Source: Methanolobus zinderi
Lineage (GTDB): Archaea; Halobacteriota; Methanosarcinia; Methanosarcinales; Methanosarcinaceae
NCBI RefSeq assembly: GCF_013388255.1
Contig: NZ_CP058215.1
Coordinates: forward strand, 2,285,332-2,349,331
Length of the DNA stretch: 64,000 nucleotides
Direction: 5' to 3'
Positions 8,755 to 16,791 of the stretch are shown piece by piece. Within the stretch, counting starts at the first letter, position 1, and the number at the start of each line of letters is the position of its first letter. Position numbers and translations under genes: made by a program. Below the pieces are notes generated by a model. The model saw only the letters and a program-made list of their open reading frames with translations, was not told the DNA's origin and ran no database searches.

Positions 8755-9168
8755 ATGAAGATACTGATCCCTACAGATGGTTCGGCCTATGCCGAAAATG
8801 CTGCCCGGGTCGCAGCCAGGATCGCAAGAAAACACGACTATCATCTGATATTACTTCATGTAGTGGATGACAAAGGATTTACCAGAAAGACATGGCGCAA
8901 GGAGGGTGCTGAAAGCGTTCTTCAGGAACTCAGGGAAATCCTGCTTGAAGTGGGATGTGAGGAAGAGCGCATAGAGACAAAGACCGTTGACGGCAGCGCT
9001 CCCGAGAAAATAGTTGAGGTCGCAAAAGAACTCAATGTAGACAGGATCGTAATGGGAACGCAGGGAAAGAACGGAATTAAGAAACTGGTTGGTACGGTTA
9101 CCGAAAAGGTCCTGCAGAGCTCTGAGGTGCTAGTGCTCGTGGTACCCCCAAGTTATAAACTACCCTGA
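8755..9168 (+). CDS. universal stress protein, UspA family with ATP-binding motif
   Basis: The protein has 137 residues from the ATG at 8755. This start gives the canonical MKILIPTDGSAYAENAARVA and lies 22-32 bases after a TATA-like ATTTAATAATA, so the transcript is probably leaderless. An upstream in-frame ATG at 8665 would add non-homologous residues. The C-terminal part carries MGTQGKNGIKKLVGTVTEKV, matching the ATP-binding pattern G-2x-G-9x-G-(S/T) of MJ0577-type proteins, so nucleotide binding is expected. Cytoplasmic; the exact stress is unknown. Confidence 0.88.
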   Translation: MKILIPTDGSAYAENAARVAARIARKHDYHLILLHVVDDKGFTRKTWRKEGAESVLQELREILLEVGCEEERIETKTVDGSAPEKIVEVAKELNVDRIVMGTQGKNGIKKLVGTVTEKVLQSSEVLVLVVPPSYKLP

Positions 9169-9176
9169 AGAGTGCT

Positions 9177-9992
9177 TCATCTACTATACAGAACAGCATC
9201 TGACAGCGTTGCCCTGCCTTTTGCAACGTCCTCCATGGAAAACACTTCCATGTTGAAGATGCCTTTGTAACCCTTTATCTCTTTTAGCACATCATAATCG
9301 ATGATTCCATCACCCGGTGCCATATGTTCGTCACCATCATAGTTTTCAGACCAGACACCCATATTGTCGTGCACATGCACATGTACTATGTAAGGAGCAA
9401 GTTTGCGGGCAAATTCACGCAGTTTTAACATGTCTCCTCCACAGGTCAGGTTGGCATGTCCGATATCAAGCGTTGCACCCAGATTATCGGAATTCACTTC
9501 TTCTATGGCCTTTATCTGCTCCCCTACTTCAGTACACAGATTTCCGGGATCTGTGCCTTCCTTATTTTCAAGACCCAGCATCACACCATAATCTGATGCC
9601 TTCTTTGCGAGTGATCTTAGGTTTTCGATCATTCCGGAAAAAGCCCTTTCATAGTTACCATTGATCCTGCCCGGATGCAGTACAACAGCTCCTGAGCCCA
9701 GACGTCCTGCAAGTTCTATGGATTCTTCCATGAGCCTGAAACTCCTCTTATCCATATCCGCAGAATCAACCACAACATCCTTCGGGTAGGTAGGCACATC
9801 TGCAAAATAGGGAGCATGGATCGAAGTGTGCAGATCCAGTGTGGACAGCTCATCAAGTATATTCTCCAGCAGGTCTTTCTGAAGTACCGAGTTCCTGTAA
9901 ACACCAAGTTTTGGCATGTAAAGTTCTACTGACTGCACTTCGGATGCGATCTCCGGCAGACTTCCGGCAAAGGATGAGGCACCTAATATCAT
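9177..9992 (-). CDS. sugar phosphate isomerase/epimerase (xylose-isomerase-like TIM barrel)
   Basis: The protein has 271 residues from the ATG at 9992 (MILGASSFAGSLPEI). This start lies 23-32 bases from the box ATATAATATA (10015-10024), so the transcript appears leaderless; longer frames read through the promoter. The AP-endonuclease-2/xylose-isomerase fold is shown by the ordered motifs LHTSIHAPYFAD, AVVLHPGRI, GLENKEG, GATLDIGHANL, IVHVHVHDN and DGDEHMAPGDG. The His, Glu and Asp residues in these motifs form the usual divalent-metal site. The substrate cannot be told from sequence. It is convergent with uspA (8-base gap) and divergent from the U32 gene. Confidence 0.82.
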   Translation of the reverse strand: MILGASSFAGSLPEIASEVQSVELYMPKLGVYRNSVLQKDLLENILDELSTLDLHTSIHAPYFADVPTYPKDVVVDSADMDKRSFRLMEESIELAGRLGSGAVVLHPGRINGNYERAFSGMIENLRSLAKKASDYGVMLGLENKEGTDPGNLCTEVGEQIKAIEEVNSDNLGATLDIGHANLTCGGDMLKLREFARKLAPYIVHVHVHDNMGVWSENYDGDEHMAPGDGIIDYDVLKEIKGYKGIFNMEVFSMEDVAKGRATLSDAVLYSR

Positions 9993-10079
9993 ATACAAAA
10001 GTGAAACCAGTGCAATATAATATACTTTTGGTTTAGCCTCACCAAAATCTTTATCTGAACTAAAGCTTTCAAGCAATAA

Positions 10080-11114
10080 ATGAAGCTTTACGTACCTCAT
10101 GTGGGACATATGGAAGGGCTGGAGGATCTCCTGTCAGGGTCCCAGGACATTTATGCAGTATATATGGCCGGAACCCCTGATTATGTGGGAACCGGAAGGA
10201 CGAACCTGAGCGCACCCGGGTTGGAGGAGATACAGGAGCAGACAGAATTTGCCCATGAGAAGGGCGTGAAAATGGAAATCGTGCTCAACAGCTCATGTAT
10301 GGGCGGACAGCATCTGACACCCCAGGGATTCAATAAGGTCAAATGGTACTTTGACAGGCTCAATGATATCGGTATTGATTCCATAACAGTTGCCGAACCC
10401 TATTTTGTGGAAATGCTTGCAAAGGACTACGATATGGAAATTGTGGTATCGGTTCTCTCCTTTGTTGATTCACCCCAGAAGGCTGAATTCTATGAGGGTA
10501 TGGGTGCCGATACGATCGTTGTGGACCCGGCGGTCAACAGGGACTTCTCAAAACTTGAGGCTATCAGAGAATCAGTATCATGTAATCTGAAACTGCTGGT
10601 CAACGAAGGTTGTCTGTACCAGTGTCCCTTCAGATATGCACATTTCAATTTCTTCTCCCATGCCAACGGACCCGGACCGAAACTGAACGTGCTTGACGAT
10701 TACTATTATTATAAGTGCCTGTCACTCAGGATAAACGATCCCCAGCAATTGGTAAAATCACCCTGGATACGTCCCGAGGATATCAAAGAATACAAACATA
10801 TCACAGACACATTCAAAATAGGCGGAAGGACCCATTTTCCAAACTGGATACTGAACAACGTCCAAGCATATATCCAGGAAAGTTATGATGGGAATCTGAT
10901 GGACCTTCTTGACTGTCCTAAGGATATCAGAGATCTGTTCTACATACCTAACAAAGAGCTAGGAAATGCTCTCGAGCAATGGAAACGATGCGATAAGAAC
11001 TGCTCTAAGTGCGGATACTGCAAAAGACTGATCGAGAAGATCGTACAGGTTTACTCAACGGACGGTACTGAGCAAACACTTCAGCCCCTGAAAAGTACAG
11101 GTGGAACAACATGA
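10080..11114 (+). CDS. peptidase U32 family protein with probable Fe-S sites
   Basis: The protein has 344 residues. The central motif VNEGCLYQCPFRYAHFNF (Cys178, Cys182) plus Cys213 is the U32 signature. In relatives such as UbiU, UbiV and RlhA the equivalent cysteines bind a 4Fe-4S cluster. A second cluster of cysteines sits near the C-terminus: Cys304, Cys308, Cys311 and Cys314 (CDKNCSKCGYC). The protease name is historical; known members act in oxygen-independent hydroxylation of quinone precursors or of rRNA. The stop overlaps the start of the next gene by four bases, so the two are translationally coupled. The substrate here is unknown. Confidence 0.78.
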   Translation: MKLYVPHVGHMEGLEDLLSGSQDIYAVYMAGTPDYVGTGRTNLSAPGLEEIQEQTEFAHEKGVKMEIVLNSSCMGGQHLTPQGFNKVKWYFDRLNDIGIDSITVAEPYFVEMLAKDYDMEIVVSVLSFVDSPQKAEFYEGMGADTIVVDPAVNRDFSKLEAIRESVSCNLKLLVNEGCLYQCPFRYAHFNFFSHANGPGPKLNVLDDYYYYKCLSLRINDPQQLVKSPWIRPEDIKEYKHITDTFKIGGRTHFPNWILNNVQAYIQESYDGNLMDLLDCPKDIRDLFYIPNKELGNALEQWKRCDKNCSKCGYCKRLIEKIVQVYSTDGTEQTLQPLKSTGGTT

Positions 11115-11497
11115 ACCTAATAGAAAAAATCTCAAAGAACCGGAGTGTACTTGAAAACAGATTACGTGAACTGCTTGCAAAACCAGTCTTTCTCATAGAA
11201 GCAGATGCCTTTGCCCTTCCGTGCGGATGCCATGGAATGACGATAAACACCCGCGGACTGCAGGTTGACGACCTGGAGATCTTCGAAGAGCACATCACAA
11301 AATACTTTAAAGAAACATCCCTTGAACTGGAAGTCGAGCCATCATTCCTTTTTGCAAGGCTCATACCGGGCACTCCCGAACTGGCATCACTCAATTCACG
11401 TGTACTCTGCGACAGATGCTACATGGATTTTGCCAGGGGAAGCGGGAAGAAGCCCAGGCCGGACATATATATACTTAACCTTGTCCGCAGGGAATAA
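11111..11497 (+). CDS. Cys-containing protein coupled to the U32 gene, unknown function
   Basis: The protein has 128 residues and starts in an ATGA overlap with the U32 gene. Visible features are an N-terminal helix, then LIEADAFALPCGCHGMTINT with Cys38 and Cys40, a helix, and VLCDRCYMDF with Cys100 and Cys103, followed by a basic tail ending in PDIYILNLVRRE. The CxC and CxxC pairs could hold one metal ion or a 4Fe-4S cluster. I do not recognise the family. The tight coupling suggests it works with the U32 protein, perhaps as an electron or substrate partner; that is inference. Confidence 0.65.
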   Translation: MNLIEKISKNRSVLENRLRELLAKPVFLIEADAFALPCGCHGMTINTRGLQVDDLEIFEEHITKYFKETSLELEVEPSFLFARLIPGTPELASLNSRVLCDRCYMDFARGSGKKPRPDIYILNLVRRE

Positions 11498-11753
11498 TTT
11501 CTTCATTTTTCCGAAATAAAAATAATTGGATAAATATATTTATTTTTGCTTGCCCGATCTTATTAACTCACTTATAAATACCGTTTTTTAGCTGCATTCA
11601 TTCGAAAGGTTTAATAAGTATTTAATATAATGCAAACCACCTGACGTTAGTCTACGCCATATCAATTATGATAAAAAACATCTAATTGAAAAGAAGTTAT
11701 TATGATTTTGGCACGATTTACGCATAAATTAACAAAAAAAGGAGGAAATGTGA
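11498..11753 (+). promoter_or_regulatory. promoter and long leader of the mtr operon
   Basis: This 256-base, AT-rich gap precedes mtrE. Candidate TATA boxes are TTATAAATA at about 11573-11581 and TTTAATATAA at about 11620-11630. Either would give a 5' leader of roughly 100-150 bases, far longer than the leaderless genes nearby. The leader ends in AAAAAAAGGAGGAAATGTGAATG, with the GGAGG eight bases before the mtrE start. No obvious riboswitch fold is seen. The exact start site cannot be decided by eye. Confidence 0.45.
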
Positions 11754-12665
11754 ATGGAACCGCTCACAGGCATGGGCGTAATGGCACTGATCGGAGCAGC
11801 TGCAACTATTGCAGGCGCTTCTGAAGACCTCGAATCAGACGTAGGTTCTCAGAGTAACCCGAACTCACAGGTGCAATTAGCGCCCCAGATGATGTATCCA
11901 CACAGGATATTCAATAAAGCCGTATCTGGCGAACCACCCTCAAATGCACTTATGTGTGCTATCGGTGGTACAACTGCTTCTGTTCTGATGAGCACCGGTG
12001 CATCTGTTGTTCTTGCATTAACAATTGGAGCTATTCTCGCAGCAGCAGTACACGGTACTTACTCAGTCTCATCTCATTTTGGCAGATCGGCAAGTCAGAA
12101 ACGTTTCAAACAACCAATTTATCTAGATATTATAAGATCACACACTCCAGTTATAATGGGATATGCCTTTATCACAACGTTCAGTATACTTGTGGTATCA
12201 TACCTCATGATAGCTGTTCTCGGACACCCGTTCCCACTGCCACTGTTGGCATTCATTTGGGGAATCACAGTTGGTGCAATAGGATCATCAACCGGTGATG
12301 TACACTATGGTGCAGAACGTGAATTCCAGAATGTAGAATTCGGATCCGGACTCAACGCTGCAAACTCAGGTAACATCGTGAGGAAAGGAGAATCCGGACT
12401 CAGGAACGGTATTGATAACTCATGGTTCTGTGCCAAGTTCGGAGGACCGGTTACAGGAATTGCCTTCGGTATGACGGTATTCCTTAGCGGATGGACCACC
12501 GTATTGTTTGATGAAACAAGAGGTGACGCATTCGGCTGGGCATCGGTCATTGCAGGAGCAATTATCGTGCTTATACTGATACTCTGGAACAGGAACATTG
12601 AGGTAGCTGCCCGCAAGGCATATGGACCTTATAAAGAAGATGAAGAAGCAGAGGTGGCAGCTTGA
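11754..12665 (+). CDS. mtrE: tetrahydromethanopterin S-methyltransferase subunit E
   Basis: The protein has 303 residues, the normal length. It is the first gene of the mtr operon and one of the large membrane subunits (MtrC, D and E) thought to form the sodium path of the complex that moves the methyl group from methyl-H4MPT to coenzyme M. It has six or so membrane helices; the N-terminus ([20 protein letters not shown]) and the cytoplasmic loop [20 protein letters not shown] are strongly typical. The start has GGAGG at eight bases; an ATG five codons' distance upstream in another frame meets a stop at once. The 3' end overlaps the mtrD start. Confidence 0.97.
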   Translation: MEPLTGMGVMALIGAAATIAGASEDLESDVGSQSNPNSQVQLAPQMMYPHRIFNKAVSGEPPSNALMCAIGGTTASVLMSTGASVVLALTIGAILAAAVHGTYSVSSHFGRSASQKRFKQPIYLDIIRSHTPVIMGYAFITTFSILVVSYLMIAVLGHPFPLPLLAFIWGITVGAIGSSTGDVHYGAEREFQNVEFGSGLNAANSGNIVRKGESGLRNGIDNSWFCAKFGGPVTGIAFGMTVFLSGWTTVLFDETRGDAFGWASVIAGAIIVLILILWNRNIEVAARKAYGPYKEDEEAEVAA

Positions 12666-13381
12666 TCGATATAGTTGGAATCTTAACAGCTAACTTTTTG
12701 AATATAATTCTTATAACGCTTGGCGGAGTACTTATTTCCTGGAGCGTTCACTTCGTCCCCGTCGGCGGTGCTCCCGCAGCTATGGCACAGGCAACCGGTA
12801 TCGGAACCGGTACTGTACAGCTTGCAGCCGGTGCAGGTCTCACAGGACTTGTTACCGCCGGTGCAATGATGAATGTCACTGACAACCTTGCTCTCGTTCT
12901 TGCAGCAGGTGCTGTAGGTGCCATGATAATGATAGCCGTTACAATGATCGTAGGACAGTGGGTATACGTCTACGGTGTCGGTTGTCCACCTGCATCTGCA
13001 AAGGTCAAATACGACCCGATCACAAAAGACAGACAGGACCTCTATGTATCCCAGGGTACAGAAGGACACGCATTGCCAACAGTATCCTATGTAAGTGGTG
13101 TCATTGGTGGTGCACTCGGAGGACTTGGAGGAGCTTTGATATATGACTCACTTCTCACCATTGAGAACGGGCTCGCTGCTAGCGATCTTGTAGGAATTGC
13201 AAGCATCTTCGCAGTAGGTATTTTCTTTGTGAATGCTGTAATCCCATCATACAACATCGGCGGAACCATCGAAGGTTTCCATGACCCCAAGTTCAAGAAG
13301 TTCCCTAAAGCTGTAATTGCATCCCTTGTTGCAACATTCTTTGCTGCGATAATGGGAGTACTCGCAATAGGAGGTCTGTAA
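12662..13381 (+). CDS. mtrD: tetrahydromethanopterin S-methyltransferase subunit D
   Basis: The protein has 239 residues with about six membrane helices. Typical segments are [20 protein letters not shown] and [20 protein letters not shown], the latter a conserved cytoplasmic loop. With MtrC and MtrE it belongs to the membrane part that couples methyl transfer to sodium export. The start is unusual: a TTG at 12662 whose last bases overlap the mtrE stop (TTGA), so translation is probably coupled to mtrE. No ATG farther in gives a full first helix, so TTG is favoured. Confidence 0.96.
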   Translation: MIDIVGILTANFLNIILITLGGVLISWSVHFVPVGGAPAAMAQATGIGTGTVQLAAGAGLTGLVTAGAMMNVTDNLALVLAAGAVGAMIMIAVTMIVGQWVYVYGVGCPPASAKVKYDPITKDRQDLYVSQGTEGHALPTVSYVSGVIGGALGGLGGALIYDSLLTIENGLAASDLVGIASIFAVGIFFVNAVIPSYNIGGTIEGFHDPKFKKFPKAVIASLVATFFAAIMGVLAIGGL

Positions 13382-13382
13382 T

Positions 13383-14198
13383 ATGTCAGCAGGAGGAGCT
13401 GGTGGAGAAGCCCATGGCGGAATCCCCCAGAACAACATAATTGCCTTTGGCGCAGTTGGCGGACTTGTTTTAATATACGCAGCCTATTTCCTTGACAGCA
13501 TGATACCAGGAGGATACATGTCCTTCCTCGGCGGCCTTGGTGCCATCTGTGGTATCGTATGGGGCGCCGCAGCGGTCAGAAGGGTTGCAAGCTACGGTCT
13601 TGGTACCGGTGTACCTTCTATTGGTATGCTGGCACTTGGAACTGGTGTTGTAGCAGCTACCTTCGGACTTGCAGTCGGTGGCATAGCAGGACCTGTTGTT
13701 GCAGTAATAGCTGCAGCCGTCATCGGATTGATCATTGGTGTCCTGGCAAACAAGGTACTCAATATGGGCATACCTATCATGGAACAGTCCATGACAGAGA
13801 TAGCAACAGCCGGTACCATCACAATCATTGGTCTTAGCACTGCCATGGTTGGCACATTCATGTTCGATGAAGTTTTGACCGGTGTAATCGCAACCGGATA
13901 CATAGCAGTGATCTTCATTGCCGGTGGTCTTGGAATTCTGCACCCGTTCAATGCAAACCTTGGTCCTGACGAGAAACAGGATCGTACACTTGCAACTGCC
14001 TTTGAGAAAGGTGCTATTGCAATGGTCGTTGCAGGAGTAGTAGCAAGTGTCAATGATGGAGCATCAGCAACCCTTACAATCCTTGTCGGATTGATCATAT
14101 GGTATGTTGCTTTCTCAGAATTCTACAAGCGTGTAAAGAGAGATGCATTCAAGGTAACAGGTTCAGGGCTCTTACCTTCTAAGGAGGAATTGGAATGA
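13383..14198 (+). CDS. mtrC: tetrahydromethanopterin S-methyltransferase subunit C
   Basis: The protein has 271 residues with seven or eight membrane helices rich in Gly, Ala and Val. The N-terminus (MSAGGAGGEAHGGIPQNNII) and the loop HPFNANLGPDEKQDRTLATA are conserved features of MtrC. It sits one base after mtrD; a GGAGG inside the mtrD end serves as ribosome site. It is an integral part of the sodium-translocating core. The stop overlaps the mtrB start (ATGA), showing operon coupling. Confidence 0.96.
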   Translation: MSAGGAGGEAHGGIPQNNIIAFGAVGGLVLIYAAYFLDSMIPGGYMSFLGGLGAICGIVWGAAAVRRVASYGLGTGVPSIGMLALGTGVVAATFGLAVGGIAGPVVAVIAAAVIGLIIGVLANKVLNMGIPIMEQSMTEIATAGTITIIGLSTAMVGTFMFDEVLTGVIATGYIAVIFIAGGLGILHPFNANLGPDEKQDRTLATAFEKGAIAMVVAGVVASVNDGASATLTILVGLIIWYVAFSEFYKRVKRDAFKVTGSGLLPSKEELE

Positions 14199-14509
14199 GC
14201 ATGGTTCACGTAGCCCCGGAAGCACATCTCGTGCTGGATCCCCTTACTTCTTTCCTCGCAGAGGAGAGAGAAGACGTAATATCCTATTCAATGGATCCTA
14301 TTATGGCACAGCTTGACGAACTTGACTTGATAGCAGACGATCTTATAAACTCCCTTTCACCCGACATGCAATTAAAGAGCTCATTCCCGGGACGTGAGAC
14401 CACAGCACTTAGTGCAGGTTTCTACGGAAATGCGTTCTACGGAATAATTGTGGGTCTTGGAGTTGCAGGATTGCTGCTTCTTGTTATGGGCGCATTAGGA
14501 GTGATGTAA
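14195..14509 (+). CDS. mtrB: tetrahydromethanopterin S-methyltransferase subunit B
   Basis: The protein has 104 residues, in family range. A hydrophilic N-terminal part (MSMVHVAPEAHLVLDPLTSF and a following acidic helix) leads to one C-terminal membrane helix, YGIIVGLGVAGLLLLVMGAL. MtrB is one of the single-span subunits clustered with MtrA, F and G around the membrane core. AAGGAGG in the mtrC tail lies at a good distance before the ATG, and the genes overlap by four bases. Confidence 0.95.
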   Translation: MSMVHVAPEAHLVLDPLTSFLAEEREDVISYSMDPIMAQLDELDLIADDLINSLSPDMQLKSSFPGRETTALSAGFYGNAFYGIIVGLGVAGLLLLVMGALGVM

Positions 14510-14510
14510 A

Positions 14511-15236
14511 ATGGCAACAAAAAGAGATGCTGCCCCGGGCTGGCCAATACTCAAAGGTGAGTATGATGTCGGAAATATCCAGGACAGTGTAGCTGTTATT
14601 ACGTGTGGTTCACACCTTCCTGCCGGTCCTCAACTTGAAGCCGGCGCGGCAATCACAGGTCCATGTAAGACAGAGAACCTGGGTGCCGAGAAAGTAGTTG
14701 CACACATCATAGCTAACCCGAACATCAGATACTTTATAGTTACCGGAGCGGAGGTTAAAGGTCACATTACCGGACAGGCATTCGTTGCCCTTCACCAGAA
14801 CGGTGTAAAGGACAACAGGATCGTCGGTGCAACCGGTGCGATCCCCTACATTGAAAACCTCAACGAGGAAGCTATCAAGAGATTCCAGGAACAGGTCGAA
14901 ATAGTTGATTTCATCGGCACTGAAGATATGGATGCCATCGTTGCCAAGATCAAGGAATATGCATCCAAGGATGCTGATGCCTTTGATGCTGACCCGATGG
15001 TCATTGAAGTTGGTGAAGGAGGCGCTGAAGAAGAAGAAGTCGGCGGACTCAAGCCAATGGCAGCAGAACTGGCAACCGTCAGGAGCAGGATCCTGGAAAT
15101 CGAAAAGGAAATGATGAGTATCGGTAACCTGAACAAGTTCCACTCAGGAGTACATGCAGGCAAGGTTGAAGGAATAATGATCGGACTTGCCATTACCCTT
15201 ACACTGCTTGGAATGTTGTTGTTCGGAGGTAACTAA
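14511..15236 (+). CDS. mtrA: tetrahydromethanopterin S-methyltransferase subunit A (corrinoid subunit)
   Basis: The protein has 241 residues. It carries the cobamide prosthetic group that receives the methyl group from MtrH and gives it to coenzyme M. His85 in [11 protein letters not shown] matches the lower axial cobalt ligand (His84 in the Methanocaldococcus jannaschii protein). The cytoplasmic domain covers about 1-170, an acidic Glu-rich linker follows ([14 protein letters not shown]), and one membrane helix lies at the C-terminus ([17 protein letters not shown]). It begins one base after mtrB. Confidence 0.97.
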   Translation: MATKRDAAPGWPILKGEYDVGNIQDSVAVITCGSHLPAGPQLEAGAAITGPCKTENLGAEKVVAHIIANPNIRYFIVTGAEVKGHITGQAFVALHQNGVKDNRIVGATGAIPYIENLNEEAIKRFQEQVEIVDFIGTEDMDAIVAKIKEYASKDADAFDADPMVIEVGEGGAEEEEVGGLKPMAAELATVRSRILEIEKEMMSIGNLNKFHSGVHAGKVEGIMIGLAITLTLLGMLLFGGN

Positions 15237-15237
15237 C

Positions 15238-15465
15238 ATGGCAGAAGAAGAATATGGAAAGGGAGTCCCGATGGTAATCGAGCCAAATATGGGACCCATC
15301 GAAGCCGTGGTTGAAGACATCCGTTACAGGGCTCAACTTATCGCAAGGAACCAGAAACTTGATTCAGGAGTATCTGCAGCCGGCGTAAGCGGTTTTATTG
15401 CAGGATTTGTCTTCGTCATAGTGATGGTAATCATACTCCCGATGTTCATCTGGAGCGTGATCTAA
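15238..15465 (+). CDS. mtrF: tetrahydromethanopterin S-methyltransferase subunit F
   Basis: The protein has 75 residues from the ATG at 15238, one base after the mtrA stop. The hydrophilic part ends in [20 protein letters not shown], which resembles the juxtamembrane stretch of MtrA, and the C-terminus is one long helix ([20 protein letters not shown]). MtrF is a small single-span subunit of the complex. A longer frame reading back into mtrA exists but is not supported by the family length. Confidence 0.95.
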   Translation: MAEEEYGKGVPMVIEPNMGPIEAVVEDIRYRAQLIARNQKLDSGVSAAGVSGFIAGFVFVIVMVIILPMFIWSVI

Positions 15466-15466
15466 A

Positions 15467-15700
15467 ATGAGTGAAGCAAGCGACAAGATACCAAGCGTAG
15501 TCGTAGACCCTGCAGATTTCAATGAGGTACTTGAGAAACTCAACAATATTGATGAGAAGATCGAGTTCGTAAACAGTGAAGTTGCTCAGCGCATTGGTAA
15601 AAAGGTAGGAAGAGACATAGGAATTTTATACGGAGCAGTAGCCGGGATCATTATGTTCCTGTTATACCTTCTGTTCCTCGCACCTATGCTCAACATCTAA
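15467..15700 (+). CDS. mtrG: tetrahydromethanopterin S-methyltransferase subunit G
   Basis: The protein has 77 residues. An amphipathic, probably coiled-coil helix (FNEVLEKLNNIDEKIEFVNS) is followed by a basic patch and one membrane helix (GILYGAVAGIIMFLLYLLFL). It is the last single-span subunit before MtrH. It begins one base after mtrF. The family match in size, order and helix position is complete. Confidence 0.95.
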   Translation: MSEASDKIPSVVVDPADFNEVLEKLNNIDEKIEFVNSEVAQRIGKKVGRDIGILYGAVAGIIMFLLYLLFLAPMLNI

Positions 15701-15714
15701 AAAGAGGTATTCAT

Positions 15715-16671
15715 ATGTTCAGATTTGATAAGAAACAAGAAGTATTCGAGGTAGGCGGGGTCAAATTTGGTGGCCAGCCAGGACAATATCCGACAGTACT
15801 TATAGGAACGATGTTCTACAACAGGCACAAGATCGTGACTGATGAAGACAAGGGTGTCTTCGATGTAGAGGCCGCAAACAATCTCTGGCAGGGAATGGTT
15901 GACATGGGAGAAGTTACAGGAAACCCAATCGTAAACCAGATCGTCGGAGAGACACCGGAAGCTATCAAGAAGTATATTGACTGGTTCATTGAAGTAGATG
16001 ATAAGACACCATTCCTTATCGACTCTTCAGCCGGTGATGTTCGTGCAGCTGCAGCAGAGTACGTAACAGAGATAGGTGTTGCTGACAGAGCTATCTACAA
16101 CTCAATCAACGCCAGTGTTCACGCAGACGAAATACAGGCTATTGCAGACAGTGACATAGACAGTTCAATCGTCCTCGCGTTCAACGCAACAGACCCAAGC
16201 GTAAAAGGTAAGCTCGAGATCCTTGAGACCGGTGGTACCGGACAGGAGAAGGGTATGCTTGAGATCGCAAAGGAATGTGGCATCACAAAGCCACTTGTCG
16301 ATGTAGCAGCAACCCCACTCGGAGCAGGTTCCGGTGCGTCCATGAGATCAGTTATTGCCATCAAAGGACACTTCGGACTGCCTGTTGGCGGTGGATACCA
16401 CAACATGGCATCTGCATGGGACTGGATGAAGACATACAAGAAGCAGTTCGAGACAAAAGAGCAGAGACAGGCAATCTACATGCCAACCGATATCGGCACA
16501 AACCTTGTGTCACAGATAATCGGATCGAACTTCCAGCTCTTCGGTCCTATCGAGAACACCGACAAAGTGTTCCCTGCAACTGCAATGGTTGACATTATGC
16601 TTGCAGAGACTGCAAAGGAACTCGGCCTTGAAATAATGGACGAGGACCACCCGATCAACAAGCTGGTTTAA
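15715..16671 (+). CDS. mtrH: tetrahydromethanopterin S-methyltransferase subunit H
   Basis: The protein has 318 residues and is soluble. MtrH is the peripheral TIM-barrel methyltransferase that transfers the methyl group from methyl-tetrahydromethanopterin to the corrinoid of MtrA. Typical segments include VGGVKFGGQPGQYPTVLIGT, FLIDSSAGDVRAAAAEY, VLAFNATDPSVKGK and VAATPLGAGSGASMRSV, as in related pterin-binding methyltransferases. AGAGGT lies upstream of the ATG and the gap from mtrG is 14 bases. It ends the operon in the Methanosarcina-type order E-D-C-B-A-F-G-H. Confidence 0.97.
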   Translation: MFRFDKKQEVFEVGGVKFGGQPGQYPTVLIGTMFYNRHKIVTDEDKGVFDVEAANNLWQGMVDMGEVTGNPIVNQIVGETPEAIKKYIDWFIEVDDKTPFLIDSSAGDVRAAAAEYVTEIGVADRAIYNSINASVHADEIQAIADSDIDSSIVLAFNATDPSVKGKLEILETGGTGQEKGMLEIAKECGITKPLVDVAATPLGAGSGASMRSVIAIKGHFGLPVGGGYHNMASAWDWMKTYKKQFETKEQRQAIYMPTDIGTNLVSQIIGSNFQLFGPIENTDKVFPATAMVDIMLAETAKELGLEIMDEDHPINKLV

Positions 16672-16682
16672 GCAAACCAGCC

Positions 16683-16697
16683 TCTTTTTTCTTTTTT
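16683..16697 (+). terminator. T-rich terminator after mtrH
   Basis: Two runs of six T separated by one C lie about 14 bases after the mtrH stop codon. Archaeal RNA polymerase ends transcription at such T tracts without needing a hairpin. The next gene is convergent, which also calls for a stop signal here. Confidence 0.55.
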
Positions 16698-16791
16698 AGA
16701 ATTAGTATATTATCAGCAAGCACGCGAAGCTATGCAAAACTGTTTTTTTACAATTTAATATAAAAAAAGATCGGAACCGGAATTTACGGAT

